Below, in pieces: positions 26,781-35,523 of a DNA stretch of 64,000 bases (positions within the stretch are counted from its first letter, which is position 1; the number at the start of each line of letters is the position of its first letter). Below the pieces are notes generated by a model. It was given only the letters and a program-made list of their open reading frames with translations. It had not been told where the DNA came from and did no database searches. Source of the DNA: Chelatococcus asaccharovorans (lineage in GTDB: Bacteria; Pseudomonadota; Alphaproteobacteria; Rhizobiales; Beijerinckiaceae); NCBI RefSeq assembly GCF_003201475.1, contig NZ_QJJK01000007.1, positions 186,001-250,000 of the forward strand. The letters run 5' to 3'. A program made the translations under genes and the position numbers.

Positions 26781-28148
26781 ATGCAGTATTCCCGGAGCCT
26801 TGGCGTTTCGGCCAGTCCCGATGTGCTTGTCTGTGGCGCGGGCTGCGCCGGTACGGTGGCGGCCATCGCCGCCGCGCGTGAAGGCGCCTCCGTCCTTCTC
26901 ATAGAGCGCTTCGGCTTTTCGGGCGGCTACATTACCGGCGTCATTGGAGCGTCCTTCGACGGCTTCGTGGATCTGCGGAGCGGCCTGCCGGTCGTCGGCG
27001 GCATCGTCGAGGAATTCGCGCGCGGGGCCACGGGTGGCGGCAGCGATGTGATGACGAGGGCGTTCAGCCCCAGCAACGAACTGCGCGAGCTGCGAGATAC
27101 GCCAAATCGGAACAAGATCCGCTTCAACCTCGAAGGTTTCAAGCGGCAGGCCGACCGCATGTTCGCCGAAAGCGGTGCGAAGGTGCTCTACTATACCCAG
27201 GTCGTCGATGTGATCTGCAAGGGCGGCCGCGTGGAGGGCGTGGTCATCGCCAACAAGGCGGGCCTCAGCGTGGTCACGCCGAAAATGGTGGTCGACGCCA
27301 CGGGCGATGCCGACGCCGCCGCCTATGCCGGCGCCGATTTCGATATGGATGACGAGATGCAGCCGATGAGCCTGCATTTCCGCATCGGCAACGTCCACAT
27401 CGACAAAGACACGCGCGACCAGTGCAGCGCCGCGTTGAAGGAAGCGCATCGCAAGCGCGATCTTGCCCTTTATGGCGGTCCGTGGATCGGCAGGCTGGAA
27501 GCGGACAGCGAGGTCTATGTGAACGCCTGCCGCGCGGCAGGCAGTGGCATCAATCCCGAGGACCTGACCCGCGCGGAGGTGCAGGGCCGCATCGATGCGG
27601 CGCTCATGTTCGATCTTTTCAAGCGGCATGTGCCGGCGTTCAAGGATTCGTACCTATCGAGCACCGGGCCGTTTGCCGGCGTGCGCGAGACGCGCCGGAT
27701 CGCGGGCGACAGCAGGCTGACGGGCGATGACATCGATCAGCAACGCAGCCAGAAGGACGTGATCGCGCTCGGCTGCTGGTGGCGCGACCGCCATCCCAAA
27801 CATGCCTCCGGCTACCATATGCACGAGATCGTACGCCCCTATGACATCGGCTACGGCACCCTGCTGCCGCGCGGAATAGACAATATGCTGGTCGCGGGCC
27901 GCTGCCACTCGGCCGATGGTTCGGCGCTGGCCTCGAGCCGCGTGACGGTGACGGCGATGGCGATGGGCCAGGCCGCAGGCACCGCGGCGGCACTGGCCTG
28001 CGCCAAGGGGACATCGACCCGCGGCTTCAAGGTGTCGGAGCTCCAGTCGCGCCTTCTTGCCAATGGGGCTGTCATCCTCGACAGGGCGGAAAAGGTCCTT
28101 TCGGTCGGCGACGGCATGGATGACGTGCCCGCCTCGGCGGTGCGCTGA
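26781..28148 (+). CDS. FAD-dependent oxidoreductase (FAD_oxidored family)
   Basis: This 455-residue flavoprotein has the dinucleotide-binding motif VLVCGAGCAGTVAAIAAARE, ending in Glu of LLIERFG, and FSGGYITGVIGASFDGF. It continues with VDATGDADAAAYAGADFD and the C-terminal flavin motif LLPRGIDNMLVAGRCHSADG. The pattern SRVTVTAMAMGQAAGTAAAL closes the family. GGAG lies 8 nt before the ATG at 26781. The substrate is unknown; position suggests oxidation of an imported sugar or sugar acid. It is related in sequence layout to the protein at 43358-44686. Confidence 0.88.
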   Translation: MQYSRSLGVSASPDVLVCGAGCAGTVAAIAAAREGASVLLIERFGFSGGYITGVIGASFDGFVDLRSGLPVVGGIVEEFARGATGGGSDVMTRAFSPSNELRELRDTPNRNKIRFNLEGFKRQADRMFAESGAKVLYYTQVVDVICKGGRVEGVVIANKAGLSVVTPKMVVDATGDADAAAYAGADFDMDDEMQPMSLHFRIGNVHIDKDTRDQCSAALKEAHRKRDLALYGGPWIGRLEADSEVYVNACRAAGSGINPEDLTRAEVQGRIDAALMFDLFKRHVPAFKDSYLSSTGPFAGVRETRRIAGDSRLTGDDIDQQRSQKDVIALGCWWRDRHPKHASGYHMHEIVRPYDIGYGTLLPRGIDNMLVAGRCHSADGSALASSRVTVTAMAMGQAAGTAAALACAKGTSTRGFKVSELQSRLLANGAVILDRAEKVLSVGDGMDDVPASAVR

Positions 28149-28173
28149 GCTCGGCTGACGAAGGAACGCGGAC

Positions 28174-29367
28174 ATGAAAGCCACATGGAGATGGTTCGGC
28201 CCATCCGATCCGGTATCGCTCGATGGCGCGCGCCAGGCTGGCGCAGCCGGCATCGTCTCGTCGCTGCATCACATTCCCGATGGTGAGGCCTGGCATGACG
28301 ACGCGGTGCGGCTTCATTCGGATCTGATCCGCGCCGCCGGCTTCACCTGGGATGTCGTCGAAAGCATTCCGGTCAGCAATGACATCAAGGTGCGGGGTCC
28401 GCTCTGGCACCAGCATATCGACAACTACAAGGCGAGCCTCGCCGCGGTGGCCGCCGCCGGAGTGAAGGTGGTCTGCTACAATTTCATCCCCGTGATCGAC
28501 TGGGCGCGCACCGATCTCCGCTATCCCCTGCCGAGCGGATTGGCTTTACGCTTCGACCTCACGGATTTCGCGGCCTGTGATCTGTTCATCCTCGAGCGTG
28601 GAAACGCCGCAGCCGCTTATGACGCAGCGATGCTCGAACAGGCCGAACAGCGTTTCCGCGCGATGTCGCCGGAGCGCAAGGCTCAACTGGAAGCCACCGT
28701 GCTCGCGCCACTTCCCGGAGGCACGATCGCCTATTCGCGCAAGGGATTCATGGAGACCTTTGCGCGCTACGAGGGCATCACCGAGGATGACTATCGCGCC
28801 ACGCTTCTCGATTTCCTACGTGAGGTCGTTCCGGTGGCGGAGGAATATGGCGTGCGCATGGGCATCCATCCGGACGATCCGCCCATCAACCTGTTCGGTC
28901 TGCCGCGTGTTGCCGGCACGAGCGAGCAGTTGAGGCGCATTGTCTCGGGCGTCAAGTCACCCGCCAATGGCGTGACCTTCTGCGTCGGCTCGCTCGGCGT
29001 ACGCGCGGCGAACGATCTGCCGGCGATGGTTCATGAGCTCGGTCCCGACATCCATTTCGCGCATCTGCGCAATGTGAAGCGCGAATCCGCAACGATATTC
29101 CATGAAGCGGAGCATCTTGGCGGCAGCAGCGACATGACGGCCGTCGTGTTCGCGTTGAGGCGGGAAGAGCTGCGCCGCCGGGCGGAGGGGCGGCACGACA
29201 GCGACATACCATTCCGGCCGGACCACGGGCATCTCATGCTGGACGATGTCGACAAGGCGGGAACGCGTCCGGGCTATTCTGCGATCGGCAGGCTCAAGGG
29301 GCTCGCCGAGCTGCGTGGTGTCATCCACGGCTTCGACCTCGCGGTTCGCCAGGGCCTCTCGGTCTGA
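28174..29367 (+). CDS. uxuA: Mannonate dehydratase
   Basis: This enzyme dehydrates D-mannonate to 2-keto-3-deoxy-D-gluconate in hexuronate degradation. Its 397 residues fit UxuA. The signature segments are MKATWRWFGPSDPVSL, IVSSLHHIPDGEAWHDD, VVESIPVSNDIKVRG, VCYNFIPVIDWARTDL, MGIHPDDPPINLFGLPRV, FCVGSLGVRAANDLP, HFAHLRNVKRE and DHGHLMLDD. The His, Cys and Asp metal ligands of the family lie in these blocks. Kinase and KDPG aldolase genes follow directly. Confidence 0.95.
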   Translation: MKATWRWFGPSDPVSLDGARQAGAAGIVSSLHHIPDGEAWHDDAVRLHSDLIRAAGFTWDVVESIPVSNDIKVRGPLWHQHIDNYKASLAAVAAAGVKVVCYNFIPVIDWARTDLRYPLPSGLALRFDLTDFAACDLFILERGNAAAAYDAAMLEQAEQRFRAMSPERKAQLEATVLAPLPGGTIAYSRKGFMETFARYEGITEDDYRATLLDFLREVVPVAEEYGVRMGIHPDDPPINLFGLPRVAGTSEQLRRIVSGVKSPANGVTFCVGSLGVRAANDLPAMVHELGPDIHFAHLRNVKRESATIFHEAEHLGGSSDMTAVVFALRREELRRRAEGRHDSDIPFRPDHGHLMLDDVDKAGTRPGYSAIGRLKGLAELRGVIHGFDLAVRQGLSV

Positions 29368-29393
29368 CGGTCCGGCCATGATTGAAGCCATCC

Positions 29394-30308
29394 ATGACTG
29401 AAGCCGTTCCACCCATTCTCTGTGTTGGCGCACTGACCTGCGATCTGATGCTGCACGTGCCGAGACTGCCGCAGGGGCCGGGGAAATATCTGGCCGATCG
29501 TGTCGCGCTGGTCGCGGCGGGCATGGCGACGAGCGCGGCCACAGCCATCGCACGCCTCGGCTGCCATGTGGCCCTCTGGGCCTCGGCGGGGGAGGATGCA
29601 ATCGGCGATTTCCTCGTTGCTGAGATCGGGCGGGAGGGCATCGAGACATCGCATGTCAGGCGGGTTCCCGGCGTATTGTCGGCCATCGCGTCGATCACGC
29701 TGGATGCGCGGGGCGAACGGATCGTCGTGCCGCACTACGATCCTGCGCTTCTTACCGCGCCGGGCTCTGATCCATTTGCCGCTAGGGATTTCATCGGCGT
29801 TCTCGTCGATGTGCGCTGGCCCGCAGCGGCCACCCATGCGCTGAACGCGGCGCGGACGGCCGGCGTTCCGGCAATCCTCGATCTCGATGTCGGAGCGCCG
29901 GAGATCCTGGCCGGTCTCGTTCCCTTGGCGTCCCATGTGGTTGCGTCGCTGGACGGAGCGAGCGTGCTGTGCCCCTCCTCATCGTCGGCTCGGGCCGTGA
30001 GGGAACTGTCGGCGATGACGGACGCCTGCGTCATCGTGACCGAAGGCGCGGACGGGTTGAGCTGGTGCGTGCCGGGAGGCGACATCAGGTCCATGCCGGC
30101 CTTCCACGTCGAGACCGTCGACACCAACGCTGCCGGGGATATTTTCCATGGTGCCCTGGCTGTCGCGATCACGCGGGGGCTCCTGCTGGAAGAGGCTTTG
30201 CGGTTTGCCAGCGCTGCGGCAGCCATCAAGTGCTCCCGCTATGGCGGCCGCAGCGGCGCGCCGACCCGGGTCGAGGTGGAAGGGTTTCTGAAAGCGAGGC
30301 AGCCATGA
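29394..30308 (+). CDS. PfkB-family carbohydrate kinase, probable 2-keto-3-deoxygluconate kinase
   Basis: This 304-residue ribokinase-fold kinase has the N-terminal substrate region VGALTCDLMLHVPRLPQGPG, the middle TSAATAIARLGCHVALWASA, and PfkB signature 2 in VDTNAAGDIFHGALAVAI, with the catalytic base Asp in AAGD. Position between mannonate dehydratase and KDPG aldolase suggests KDG as substrate. The ATG at 29394 (MTEAVPPILCVG) is chosen over a TTG at 29382. Its stop overlaps the aldolase start by 4 bp (ATGA). The Gly-to-Ala change in the usual GAGD signature is mild. Confidence 0.85.
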   Translation: MTEAVPPILCVGALTCDLMLHVPRLPQGPGKYLADRVALVAAGMATSAATAIARLGCHVALWASAGEDAIGDFLVAEIGREGIETSHVRRVPGVLSAIASITLDARGERIVVPHYDPALLTAPGSDPFAARDFIGVLVDVRWPAAATHALNAARTAGVPAILDLDVGAPEILAGLVPLASHVVASLDGASVLCPSSSSARAVRELSAMTDACVIVTEGADGLSWCVPGGDIRSMPAFHVETVDTNAAGDIFHGALAVAITRGLLLEEALRFASAAAAIKCSRYGGRSGAPTRVEVEGFLKARQP

Positions 30309-30958
30309 GCAGGGAATGGATTGGCCGGCTCGGCGCAGCGCGCGTCATGCCGATCGTGTCGGTCGGCGACGTTGATGCGGCGACGGCGCTGGTCGACGAC
30401 CTCGTGGCGGGAGGAGCCGAGGCTATTGAGATCCTGCTGCGCAGCCCCCGCGCGCCGGAGGTTCTGCGCCTCTGCCGCCGGCGCCACCCGGAGGTGTTGC
30501 TGGCGGCGGGCACGGTGATCAATGCCGCGGGCGTCGGGCTCGCCGTTGAGGCCGGAGCGGATGTGATGATCAGCCCGGGCCTGACACCCGCGCTTGCAGC
30601 GGCCGCGTTATCGTCGCCGCTCCCTCTCGTGCCCGGTGTGCAGACCGCCGGCGATGTCATGCTGGCGGCGGAATACGGGCTGGATGTGCTGAAATTCTAC
30701 CCGGCTGAACCGAATGACGCAGCGACGATCCTCAAAGACTACGCGAACGTGTTTCCCGGTACGCTGTTCGTCCCGACCGGCGGGATCGGCGAAGCCGCAT
30801 TGCCGAAATATGCGTCGCTGAGGAACGTTCTGGCCGTCGGCGGGAGCTGGCTTCACGCAGGCCTGCTGCCGGGCGCAACTCGCCCGGCCGCTCTGTCCCG
30901 AAACATGTCAGAGGCCCGGAGGCTTCTCGGCGCCGCTGTTGCGGGGGACGGCTTATGA
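30305..30958 (+). CDS. eda: 2-dehydro-3-deoxy-phosphogluconate (KDPG) aldolase
   Basis: This enzyme cleaves KDPG to pyruvate and glyceraldehyde-3-phosphate. Its 217 residues carry the family motifs: VMPIVSVGDVDAATALVDDL, EAIEILLRSPRAPE (catalytic Glu), LLAAGTVINAAG, ISPGLTPALAAAAL, the Schiff-base lysine in LDVLKFYPAEPNDAA, and FVPTGGIGEAALPKY. The start is fixed by the ATGA overlap with the preceding kinase gene, and its own stop overlaps the next start, also by ATGA. This marks the pathway's exit to central metabolism. Confidence 0.94.
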   Translation: MSREWIGRLGAARVMPIVSVGDVDAATALVDDLVAGGAEAIEILLRSPRAPEVLRLCRRRHPEVLLAAGTVINAAGVGLAVEAGADVMISPGLTPALAAAALSSPLPLVPGVQTAGDVMLAAEYGLDVLKFYPAEPNDAATILKDYANVFPGTLFVPTGGIGEAALPKYASLRNVLAVGGSWLHAGLLPGATRPAALSRNMSEARRLLGAAVAGDGL

Positions 30959-31842
30959 GGCGTCGATGCGTCGTGTCGGGGGCTTCGGGCCTGCTTGGGC
31001 GTCGGTTGGTCGAGCGATTCGTCGCCGACGGATGGTTCGTGACAGGATTGGATCGCGGCCCGTTCCCCCTCCTGCCATATGCGCCCGACGAACACCATGG
31101 GATCGACCTGTCGGCGCCGCACGATCTCGCGCCGCTGCTCGCCGGAACGGATGTGCTGATCCACGCGGCGGCTATAGCCGACCTCGGGCGTGGATATTCC
31201 GAAGAGGACGTGCTGGCCCTCAACACAGCGACCACCGCGCGGTTGCTGTTTGCCGCGGTCAGAGCCGGCGTGCGGCGCGTGGTCTATATCTCGAGCCAGT
31301 CGGTGCTCGGCCTCTCGCGGGGGCCGGATCTTGTCCCGCCATCCTATCTGCCGATCGACGAAGCGCATCCGGTTCGGCCGCGCGACGGCTACGCGCTGTC
31401 CAAAAAACTCGGCGAAGACCTGCTGGCCCTGCTTTGCCTTCGGGACGGATTGACCGGCATTGCCATCCGCCTGCCGGTGGTGTGGGAGGCGGACCATTTT
31501 TCCGAACATGTTGGAAAGCGCATCGGTGATCCGCAACAGGCCGCGCGCAGTAACTGGGCCTATGTAGATGCGCGGGACGCTGCGCAGGGCGTTGCGCTGG
31601 CGGCGGCAGTGCCCGCCGGTGGATATCAGCTGTTCAATATCGCCGCAGAGCATGCGTTCTGCGAGCGGTCCCTTTCGGAACTCGTCGCCGAATATTACGG
31701 CCGACTTCAATGCCGCATCGCGCTGGATGGCAGTCCCTCGCTGTTTTCTGCGGAGAGAGCCATGGAAGCGCTCGGCTATCGGCCCCGATACCGATGGTCA
31801 CACAGCGCCATTCTCGACTCTGGCAAGGCGTTGACCGTCTAG
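30955..31842 (+). CDS. NAD-dependent epimerase/dehydratase-type SDR, possible uronate dehydrogenase
   Basis: This 295-residue extended short-chain dehydrogenase has the Rossmann motif CVVSGASGLLGRRLVERF, GTDVLIHAAAIADLG, RVVYISSQSVLG and the catalytic Tyr/Lys in YALSKKLGEDL. NWAYVDARDAAQGVALA matches the substrate-domain motif of this class. Oxidation of a uronic acid, or epimerisation of a sugar acid, would suit the operon; neither can be read from sequence. It overlaps eda by 4 bp (ATGA). Confidence 0.86.
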   Translation: MRRRCVVSGASGLLGRRLVERFVADGWFVTGLDRGPFPLLPYAPDEHHGIDLSAPHDLAPLLAGTDVLIHAAAIADLGRGYSEEDVLALNTATTARLLFAAVRAGVRRVVYISSQSVLGLSRGPDLVPPSYLPIDEAHPVRPRDGYALSKKLGEDLLALLCLRDGLTGIAIRLPVVWEADHFSEHVGKRIGDPQQAARSNWAYVDARDAAQGVALAAAVPAGGYQLFNIAAEHAFCERSLSELVAEYYGRLQCRIALDGSPSLFSAERAMEALGYRPRYRWSHSAILDSGKALTV

Positions 31843-31868
31843 ACAAGGCTTGGAAAGGAACATTCACG

Positions 31869-32978
31869 ATGGCGACAGGTGCTGAATCCGGAAGACGGCT
31901 TCGCGTGGGCCTCTTGGGAACGGGAGGTGTGGCGTCGAAATATGCCGCGCTCTACGGCGAGTATCCGCGCAGTTTGCTCGTGGCCTTGCATGATCCGTTC
32001 GATCCCGGCGCGGGGGAACTCGCTGCCCGCTTCGGAGGCAGGGTCGCCGCCAGCGTGGAAGACCTTATCGCCAGCGATATCGACGCGGTTGTCATCTCCA
32101 CGCCGAACCCGTTACATCTGGCGCAAGCTTCGGCAGCGCTGAAGGCGGGCAGGCATGTCCTGCTTCAGAAGCCGATGACCGTGACGCTGGCACAGGCGGA
32201 GGAACTGGAGCGCGTTGCCGAAGACTCCGGCAAGGTTCTGGCGCTCTATATGAACTCGCTCGACAATCCCGTGTTTCGCGATCTGAGACGCATGATCACG
32301 GAGGGCGTTCTGGGGAAAGTCGGATCGATCAACTGCAAGCTCGCCAACGGTATGGGGCATGTCTGGCGCAACCGTCCCGCGAATTTCTGGCGCGGGTCTC
32401 GCGCTGCCGTCGGTGGTGGGTCCTTCGCCATGCTTGCATGCCATTATCTCAATCTCGCACAGTGGCTTTTGGATCAGCCCATCATACGGACCACCGCGAT
32501 TGGCACGAACCTGATGTGCGACCATATCGAGGGTGATGACCTCATGTCCGCCATCGTGGAATTTGCCGGCGGCGAACTGGGGGTGATCGAAGCCGCATGG
32601 TGCGTGAAGGGCGAACAGATGTCGCTGCACGGCAGCGCTGGGTCGTTCGCCTACATCGACAATTCGGTCGTCACCATGAAGGCCGACAGTCCGTTCATCG
32701 GGGAGGCCATCCGCTATGAGACACCAGGCACCCGCGTCGTCCTCGATGGGCTGCTGGCGCCTGCGATGAGCGATTGGACAAATCCCTACAACCAGCATCG
32801 CTGTTTCGTGGACGCCATGCTGGACGGTACTCCGGTGCCGATGCCGGCGGGGAAGGGGGTGCAGGATATGCGCGTCCTGGATGCCGCCTATCGCTCCAGC
32901 GCCGGTGCGGTCCATGTCGCCGTCCATGTCGCCATCCATGTCGCGGACGATGGCGCCGTTGCGGAGGCCGTAGCGTGA
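31869..32978 (+). CDS. Gfo/Idh/MocA-family oxidoreductase
   Basis: This 369-residue NAD(P)-dependent sugar oxidoreductase has the nucleotide-binding start LRVGLLGTGGVASKYAALYG and DIDAVVISTPNPLHLAQASA. Where most members have EKP it has HVLLQKPMTVTLAQAEEL, keeping Lys and Pro but replacing Glu with Gln. The central motif GGGSFAMLACHYLNLAQWLL keeps the His but not the usual Asp residues. AAAGGA precedes the ATG at 31869. The C-terminus carries a 12-bp tandem repeat (VHVAVHVAIHVA) beyond the normal family end. It probably oxidises or reduces a sugar acid in the operon. Confidence 0.88.
   Translation: MATGAESGRRLRVGLLGTGGVASKYAALYGEYPRSLLVALHDPFDPGAGELAARFGGRVAASVEDLIASDIDAVVISTPNPLHLAQASAALKAGRHVLLQKPMTVTLAQAEELERVAEDSGKVLALYMNSLDNPVFRDLRRMITEGVLGKVGSINCKLANGMGHVWRNRPANFWRGSRAAVGGGSFAMLACHYLNLAQWLLDQPIIRTTAIGTNLMCDHIEGDDLMSAIVEFAGGELGVIEAAWCVKGEQMSLHGSAGSFAYIDNSVVTMKADSPFIGEAIRYETPGTRVVLDGLLAPAMSDWTNPYNQHRCFVDAMLDGTPVPMPAGKGVQDMRVLDAAYRSSAGAVHVAVHVAIHVADDGAVAEAVA
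32910..32945 (+). repeat. Three tandem 12-bp repeats inside the Gfo/Idh/MocA gene
   Basis: Copies at 32910-32921, 32922-32933 and 32934-32945 read GTCCATGTCGCC, GTCCATGTCGCC and ATCCATGTCGCG. They encode VHVA-VHVA-IHVA, in frame, about 12 residues from the protein's C-terminus. Confidence 0.9.
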
Positions 32979-33757
32979 GCGCCGCCGGTTCGACACGGCG
33001 CCTGGTTCTGGTGACCGGCGGAAGCGACGGGATCGGGCTCGCAACCGCGCAGGCCTTCGCTGCGGCCGGCCACGGGGTCGCCATCGCAGGGCGCGATCAG
33101 GCGAGGCTTCTGTCCGCGCTGGCCGTATTGCCGGAGGGGGCGTTGTCGGTGGCGATGGATGTCGCCGATTCCGGATCCATCGCACGGGCTGTGTCGCGCC
33201 TGTCGAGCGACGGCTTCCAGGTCGATGTTCTCGTCAATAACGCCGGCCTGATGGGCAATGCAAAACCGCTGGGGTCCGAACTCGACAAGGAGTTGCGGCG
33301 CAGCATGGATGCCAATGTCTTTGGGCCCGCGCTGCTGTGCAGCCTGCTCGTTCCCGATATGCGGAAGAGAGGCTGGGGGCGGATCGTCAATGTCGCCTCG
33401 TCGGCGGGCCTTTTCGCGCCGCTGCGTCAGCTTCCCTACTCCACATCGAAGGCAGCGCTGATCGCCCTGACTCGCGGCATGGCTGTCGAACTGGCCGGCT
33501 CAGGTGTGACCGCCAATGCGGTCGCGCCAGGCCCGGTGGCCACCTCCGCCTATGTCCGCGCCAAGGGCGAGGCCGGTGCCACCGCCCGTGCGCGCTCTAT
33601 TCCCTCCGGACGGCTGGCGAGGCCGGACGAAATCGCGGCGGCCATCGTTTTCCTGGCCGGCGACATGGCGGGGCACATAACAGGGCACACGCTTTCCCTT
33701 GATGGTGGGGAAGCGGCGGCAGGTCCCTACACAACAATGTTTCCACCGGGGAGTTAG
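32975..33757 (+). CDS. Short-chain dehydrogenase/reductase (classical SDR)
   Basis: This 260-residue NAD(P)-dependent oxidoreductase has the cofactor motif LVLVTGGSDGIGLATAQAFA, VDVLVNNAGLMGNA, RIVNVASSAGLFAPL and the catalytic Tyr/Lys in LPYSTSKAALIALTRG, ending with GHTLSLDGGEA. The start is GTG at 32975, overlapping the upstream stop by 4 bp (GTGA), which fixes the start. In a mannonate/KDG operon it may serve as a fructuronate/mannonate-type or 2-keto-3-deoxy-sugar dehydrogenase; that is inference. It is the last gene of the operon and is followed by the family-B repeat. Confidence 0.9.
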   Translation: MSAAGSTRRLVLVTGGSDGIGLATAQAFAAAGHGVAIAGRDQARLLSALAVLPEGALSVAMDVADSGSIARAVSRLSSDGFQVDVLVNNAGLMGNAKPLGSELDKELRRSMDANVFGPALLCSLLVPDMRKRGWGRIVNVASSAGLFAPLRQLPYSTSKAALIALTRGMAVELAGSGVTANAVAPGPVATSAYVRAKGEAGATARARSIPSGRLARPDEIAAAIVFLAGDMAGHITGHTLSLDGGEAAAGPYTTMFPPGS

Positions 33758-33758
33758 C

Positions 33759-33833
33759 GCAAGTCCGTCTGTTGCGGACTGGCCCAGCTTGGATGGCATC
33801 AGGCGATTCCATGCAAGTCGGATTTGCTCTAGG
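33759..33833 (+). repeat. Intergenic repeat, family B, copy 2
   Basis: This 75-bp element shares GCAAGTCCGTCTG-TGCGGACT at its left end and CGGATTTGCTCTAGG at its right end with the copy at 15057-15158. The inner hairpin TTGGATGG / CCATGCAA is degraded and about 30 bp of the first copy's middle is absent. It lies immediately after the operon's last stop and may act as its terminator. Confidence 0.7.
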
Positions 33834-33878
33834 TTGACGGACTTGCTGGGTCTGGAAGTGTCAATCAGGGTCGGGACG

Positions 33879-34487
33879 ATGGTCGGGATACGCCAGTTCG
33901 ACGAGGAGAGGCTTTTGCAGCGTGCGGAAGGCCTCTTCCGCGCGAAAGGCTTCGATGCGACGTCGATGACCGACCTGGCCGCGGCCAGCGGTGTGCAGCG
34001 CGGCAGCCTTTACAATGCCTTCGGCGACAAGGAAGAGCTCTTCCTGCGGAGCTTCGCGCGCTATGAGGCGCGTTTCCTTGCGGCGGCGCAGGAGGCGCTC
34101 GCCATCGAGGATCCGCGCGCGGCGCTGACGGCTTTTCTCGATACCGCGATCGACAATATGACAGCCGCGCCCACCGGACGCGGCTGTCTGACAACGCGGA
34201 TGGCGATGGAGGCGCGGCACGCGAGCGCGCGTATCCAGGACGGTCTCCGCCACCTGCTGTCGCAGCTCGAGGCGACCTTGCATGCAGCCCTGTGCCGCCC
34301 GGCTGCGGCCGGGCGGCTTGCGGTGTCGCCGGAGCAGGCGGCACGCCTTCTGGTCGTCTTCACGCGTGGCCTCGCCGTTTTGGAACGGCTCGACACGGCA
34401 CCCGACATCTTGCGTGCTGATGCCCGCGCCCTGGTCGATCTCATCGCCCCCGCGCGAACGGGTGAGGTCGATCTCAGGGTAATTTGA
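33879..34487 (+). CDS. TetR-family transcriptional regulator
   Basis: This 202-residue regulator has an N-terminal helix-turn-helix (LFRAKGFDATSMTDLAAASG, VQRGSLYNAFGDKEELF) and a ligand-binding C-terminal domain with RGCLTTRMAMEARHASARIQ and AARLLVVFTRGLAVLERL. The frame is open from 33699, but the ATG at 33879 (MVGIRQFDEERLLQRAEGLF) matches the family start. It converges on the binding-protein gene and overlaps its end by 14 bp. Its target is unknown; nearby catabolic operons are candidates. Confidence 0.88.
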   Translation: MVGIRQFDEERLLQRAEGLFRAKGFDATSMTDLAAASGVQRGSLYNAFGDKEELFLRSFARYEARFLAAAQEALAIEDPRAALTAFLDTAIDNMTAAPTGRGCLTTRMAMEARHASARIQDGLRHLLSQLEATLHAALCRPAAAGRLAVSPEQAARLLVVFTRGLAVLERLDTAPDILRADARALVDLIAPARTGEVDLRVI

Positions 34488-35478
34488 TCGACATATCAAG
34501 GTAGTCGTTGGTGAAGAACGGCCCGGATCCCAATTTCACATTGAATAGCGTCTCGATCATCGTGACGTCTGCCTTCACGCGCGCGGGGTCGTAGGCGCCG
34601 ATCGCGACCTTGCGGCCGACCTCATCGGCGATCAGCGTTTCGACGCGCTTCCAGTTCGCCAGCACGTCCTCGGCGTTCTGGCTTGTCTCGGAGGCGAGCA
34701 CCTCCGTGCATGGCTTCGGGTTTTCAAAACAGGCGCGGATGGCCTTCTGCGAAACCTTAAGGAATTTCTTCAGCGTCTCGGGATTGCTCTTCATATAGGC
34801 CCCGCTGGTGAAGAAGCTGAGACCATAGGGGTTCACGCCCAGTTCGCGCAGGGAGACATAGCCGAGATCCTTGCCGAAGGACTTCTCATAGACGTCATGG
34901 ACGCTGTAGAGATGGGGCGAGACATCGATGATGCCGGCCTGCAGCGAGGCAACCTTCGCTTCCGGGGCGATATTCACCCAGGTCACCGAGTCGGCAGGGA
35001 TGCCGATCGCCTTGGCGATGACCGGCCAAATCGGACGGACCGCGTCGCCAGCCGGCGCGCCAATCTTCTTGCCGGCGATATCCTTGGGTGACGCTATACC
35101 GCCGCCTTTCTTCCAATAGAGGCCGAAGGCGGTATTCGCATAGAGCGCCATGATGCCGACGGCGTCGATATTCTTGCTGCGCCCTTCGAGAATATTGGCC
35201 ATGTCGGCAATGCCGACCTGAACCTGTCCGGCGGCGACGCGCGGGATGGTCGCCGCCGATCCGCGCCCGCCCTCGATCGTCAGGTCGATGCCTTCCTCCG
35301 CATACCAGCCCATTTTGCGAGCGTAGTAATAGGGACTGTGATCGCCCTGTGGCACCCAGTTCAAAAGAAGTGTCATTTTCTCCGCGGCTTGCGCGGCGGG
35401 CGCAAGCGCCGCGGCGCCGACGAGAAGCCCGACCTGTGCTGCGGCGATAACGGCCAGCCTACGTGTTATACGCTTCAT
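34474..35478 (-). CDS. ABC substrate-binding protein, NMT1/THI5-like
   Basis: This 334-residue periplasmic protein belongs to the SsuA/TauA/ThiY-like group. It has a signal peptide (RRLAVIAAAQVGLLVGAAAL, cleavage near AAQAAEK) and the binding-site opening LLLNWVPQGDHSPYYYARKM, then GWYAEEGIDLTIEGGRGS and QVQVGIADMANILEG. GGAGG precedes the ATG at 35478 by 5 nt, so the longer frame from 35508 is not used. It is the last gene of a minus-strand operon that also encodes the matching permease and ATPase. The ligand is unknown; this class binds sulfonates, nitrate, pyrimidines or aromatic acids. Confidence 0.9.
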   Translation of the reverse strand: MKRITRRLAVIAAAQVGLLVGAAALAPAAQAAEKMTLLLNWVPQGDHSPYYYARKMGWYAEEGIDLTIEGGRGSAATIPRVAAGQVQVGIADMANILEGRSKNIDAVGIMALYANTAFGLYWKKGGGIASPKDIAGKKIGAPAGDAVRPIWPVIAKAIGIPADSVTWVNIAPEAKVASLQAGIIDVSPHLYSVHDVYEKSFGKDLGYVSLRELGVNPYGLSFFTSGAYMKSNPETLKKFLKVSQKAIRACFENPKPCTEVLASETSQNAEDVLANWKRVETLIADEVGRKVAIGAYDPARVKADVTMIETLFNVKLGSGPFFTNDYLDMSIKLP

Positions 35479-35523
35479 CCTATCCTCCCCTATGATCCTT
35501 GGTTTCAATCCGCCTGCGCGGAT

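Noticed and set aside
29969-30304. N-terminal extension of the KDPG aldolase frame
   Set aside because: The extension lies within the kinase gene in another frame; the ATGA overlap at 30305 and the family start fix the shorter form.
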